NCBI GenBank assembly: GCA_026075535.2
Contig: AP026548.1
Coordinates: 7,440,001-7,504,000 of the forward strand
Direction: 5' to 3'
DNA from: Tricholoma matsutake
Taxonomy: Eukaryota; Basidiomycota; Agaricomycetes; Agaricales; Tricholomataceae
DNA: 64,000 nt
The translations under genes were made by a program, and so were the position numbers. The number at the start of each line of letters is the position of its first letter. Within the stretch, counting starts at the first letter, position 1. The notes beneath the pieces are model-generated. The model did no database searches, was not told the origin of the DNA, and saw only the letters and a program-made list of their open reading frames with translations. Shown piece after piece: positions 63,016 to 64,000 of the stretch.

Positions 63016-63643
63016 TGCTTTGAGGAGTGTCTTTGTCTCGTGTTACTTCATGATTGAATTAGATTGACATCTGGACTGATATTCCTGGGAGCTGTATGTC
63101 AAAATTACACGTAAACAGATACATATGGCCACGCTACCTTTGGAAAACATATCTACTAGATGAATGACAAGGTTCAGAGAGGTCACGACTGCCAAACACA
63201 TCCTGGCTGTGGAAGTCACATGATATATATGTTTGTTGATCTCAATTTCGACTTGAACCGTCGCATCAACAACCACTTTCTCCCATTCTCTCAGCTCTGC
63301 TGTTGTTGAACTTACACCAGCCCATCTGTGAGGGCATGTACCACATTGTCTGTGGTTTCCTTGATGCTTGTATGACCTGGTCTTGTGGGTTGCATCGGAA
63401 TGGTGTTGTGTATTTGGAGCTGGGAACATATGTATCCTCGTTCTTTGTATGTGAAAAGGTTGGGGCAGGAGCTGGAGGCTGGAGCAAGGTGGATAGCGCA
63501 TGATCTCATGGAGTGTGGCATCCTGCTTGTCAAGTAGGATGATGCTATTATTCTAGGTGAGTTATGGTTATCATGATAAGTATATGACTTGACATATATT
63601 GTTTAATGTGCATGTCGGTTGCTCTCCCAGTGTACTCTGTATC
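63016..63643. other. Unassigned region with open frames on both strands
   Basis: A 152-codon frame on the minus strand (63501 to 63043) overlaps a 66-codon frame on the plus strand (63303-63503). Neither shows a recognisable domain or splice structure, so no gene is called. Confidence 0.3.
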
Positions 63644-64000
63644 TGTTAGGAAACCACCCCATTACCTAATAAACTTTCATTTTATTTTATTATGTCAAAA
63701 TATGCTACATGATGCTAAATGACACTATATTTTGATAGTGTGAGAATTTTATTTCGCACGCATCAAAATGTATGCGCATGTACAAGTGCATCGGTAACAA
63801 CAATGTACAATATATGTAACATAGTATATAAACCCTAAATATATGCCTAGGGGACCCCAGTTGTGTTCTCTTAGGTATTCCACCTACGTTTTTGGTGTGA
63901 AAGGCCTATCTCAACAAACTTATCTATTAATAACCCCTCACATCAAAACCATCAATTTCCCCATCACGAGTGCGGATCCTGCCCCCTTCTTGTAGAGAGA
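63644..64000 (+). mobile_element. Partial LTR, same family as 25755, running off the window
   Basis: tgttaggaaaccaccccatta onwards matches 25755-26970 without the MITE, including agtatataaaccc (TATA-like), gaccccagttgtgttct and cccccttcttgtagagaga. It is uninterrupted at the point where the MITE is inserted in the other copy. Confidence 0.75.

Noticed and set aside
63043..63501. 152-codon minus-strand ORF as a gene
   Set aside because: No domain, a plus-strand frame overlaps it, and no splice or promoter signals support it.
1..64000. tRNA, rRNA genes or CRISPR arrays
   Set aside because: No cloverleaf-like sequence with A and B boxes, no rRNA-like sequence, and no regularly spaced repeats were seen; the repeats present belong to transposons.

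Overview
This is a transposon-rich stretch of a fungal nuclear genome, most likely an Agaricomycete (Basidiomycota). The evidence is: short introns (about 46-68 bp) with GTRNGY donors and CTAAY-like branch points; a Ngaro/DIRS-type tyrosine-recombinase retroelement; chromodomain Ty3/gypsy elements; Ty1/copia elements with a half-tRNA(iMet) primer site; and a Plavaka-like DNA transposase. I recognise no species-specific gene.

Layout. 1-9000: the 3' end of a low-complexity gene, a broken kinase-like gene (minus strand), a tandem pair of tiny predicted secreted-peptide genes (4166 and 6478), two copies of an approximately 0.9 kb poly(A) retroposon with 15-17 bp target duplications, and a fold-back element. 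8895-21270: a three-level nest, in which a small inverted-repeat element holds a Ngaro element (9022-21175) whose right terminal repeat is split by a Ty3/gypsy chromovirus (14187-20823). 21271-28509: hAT-type MITEs, two solo LTRs and a gypsy gag relic. 28510-34599: an almost complete gypsy chromovirus (TSD gtact). 35251-45518: copia-1, with a hAT MITE in its gag and a complete copia-2 (39947-45260) in its reverse transcriptase. 45519-46900: a gypsy fragment (minus). 47190-48354 and 58900-60350: a Plavaka-like transposase split by a 10.5 kb gypsy element (48355-58899, TSD cctac). 60371-63015: a divergently transcribed multi-exon gene pair with two TATA boxes 79 bp apart. 63644 to the end: another LTR running off the window.

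Two patterns connect the parts. First, nearly all in-frame stops in the gypsy and Ngaro elements, and in the host-like gene at 61394, are TGA where the protein family has arginine. This is the signature of CGA to TGA change by methyl-CpG deamination. The two poly(A) retroposons and the LTR pairs differ mainly at the same kind of site. Second, two gypsy elements carry a 10-nt self-complementary primer site 2 nt inside the 5' LTR, matching the predicted transcript start about 30 nt below a TATA-like box, as in Tf1/sushi self-priming.

The most unusual feature is a third reading frame (56090-58540, 816 codons) in the 10.5 kb gypsy element, between integrase/chromodomain and the 3' LTR. It has 12 internal stops, all TGA, and no TAA or TAG before its final TAA. 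I do not recognise the product. The paired secreted-peptide genes are the other candidate for something undescribed.
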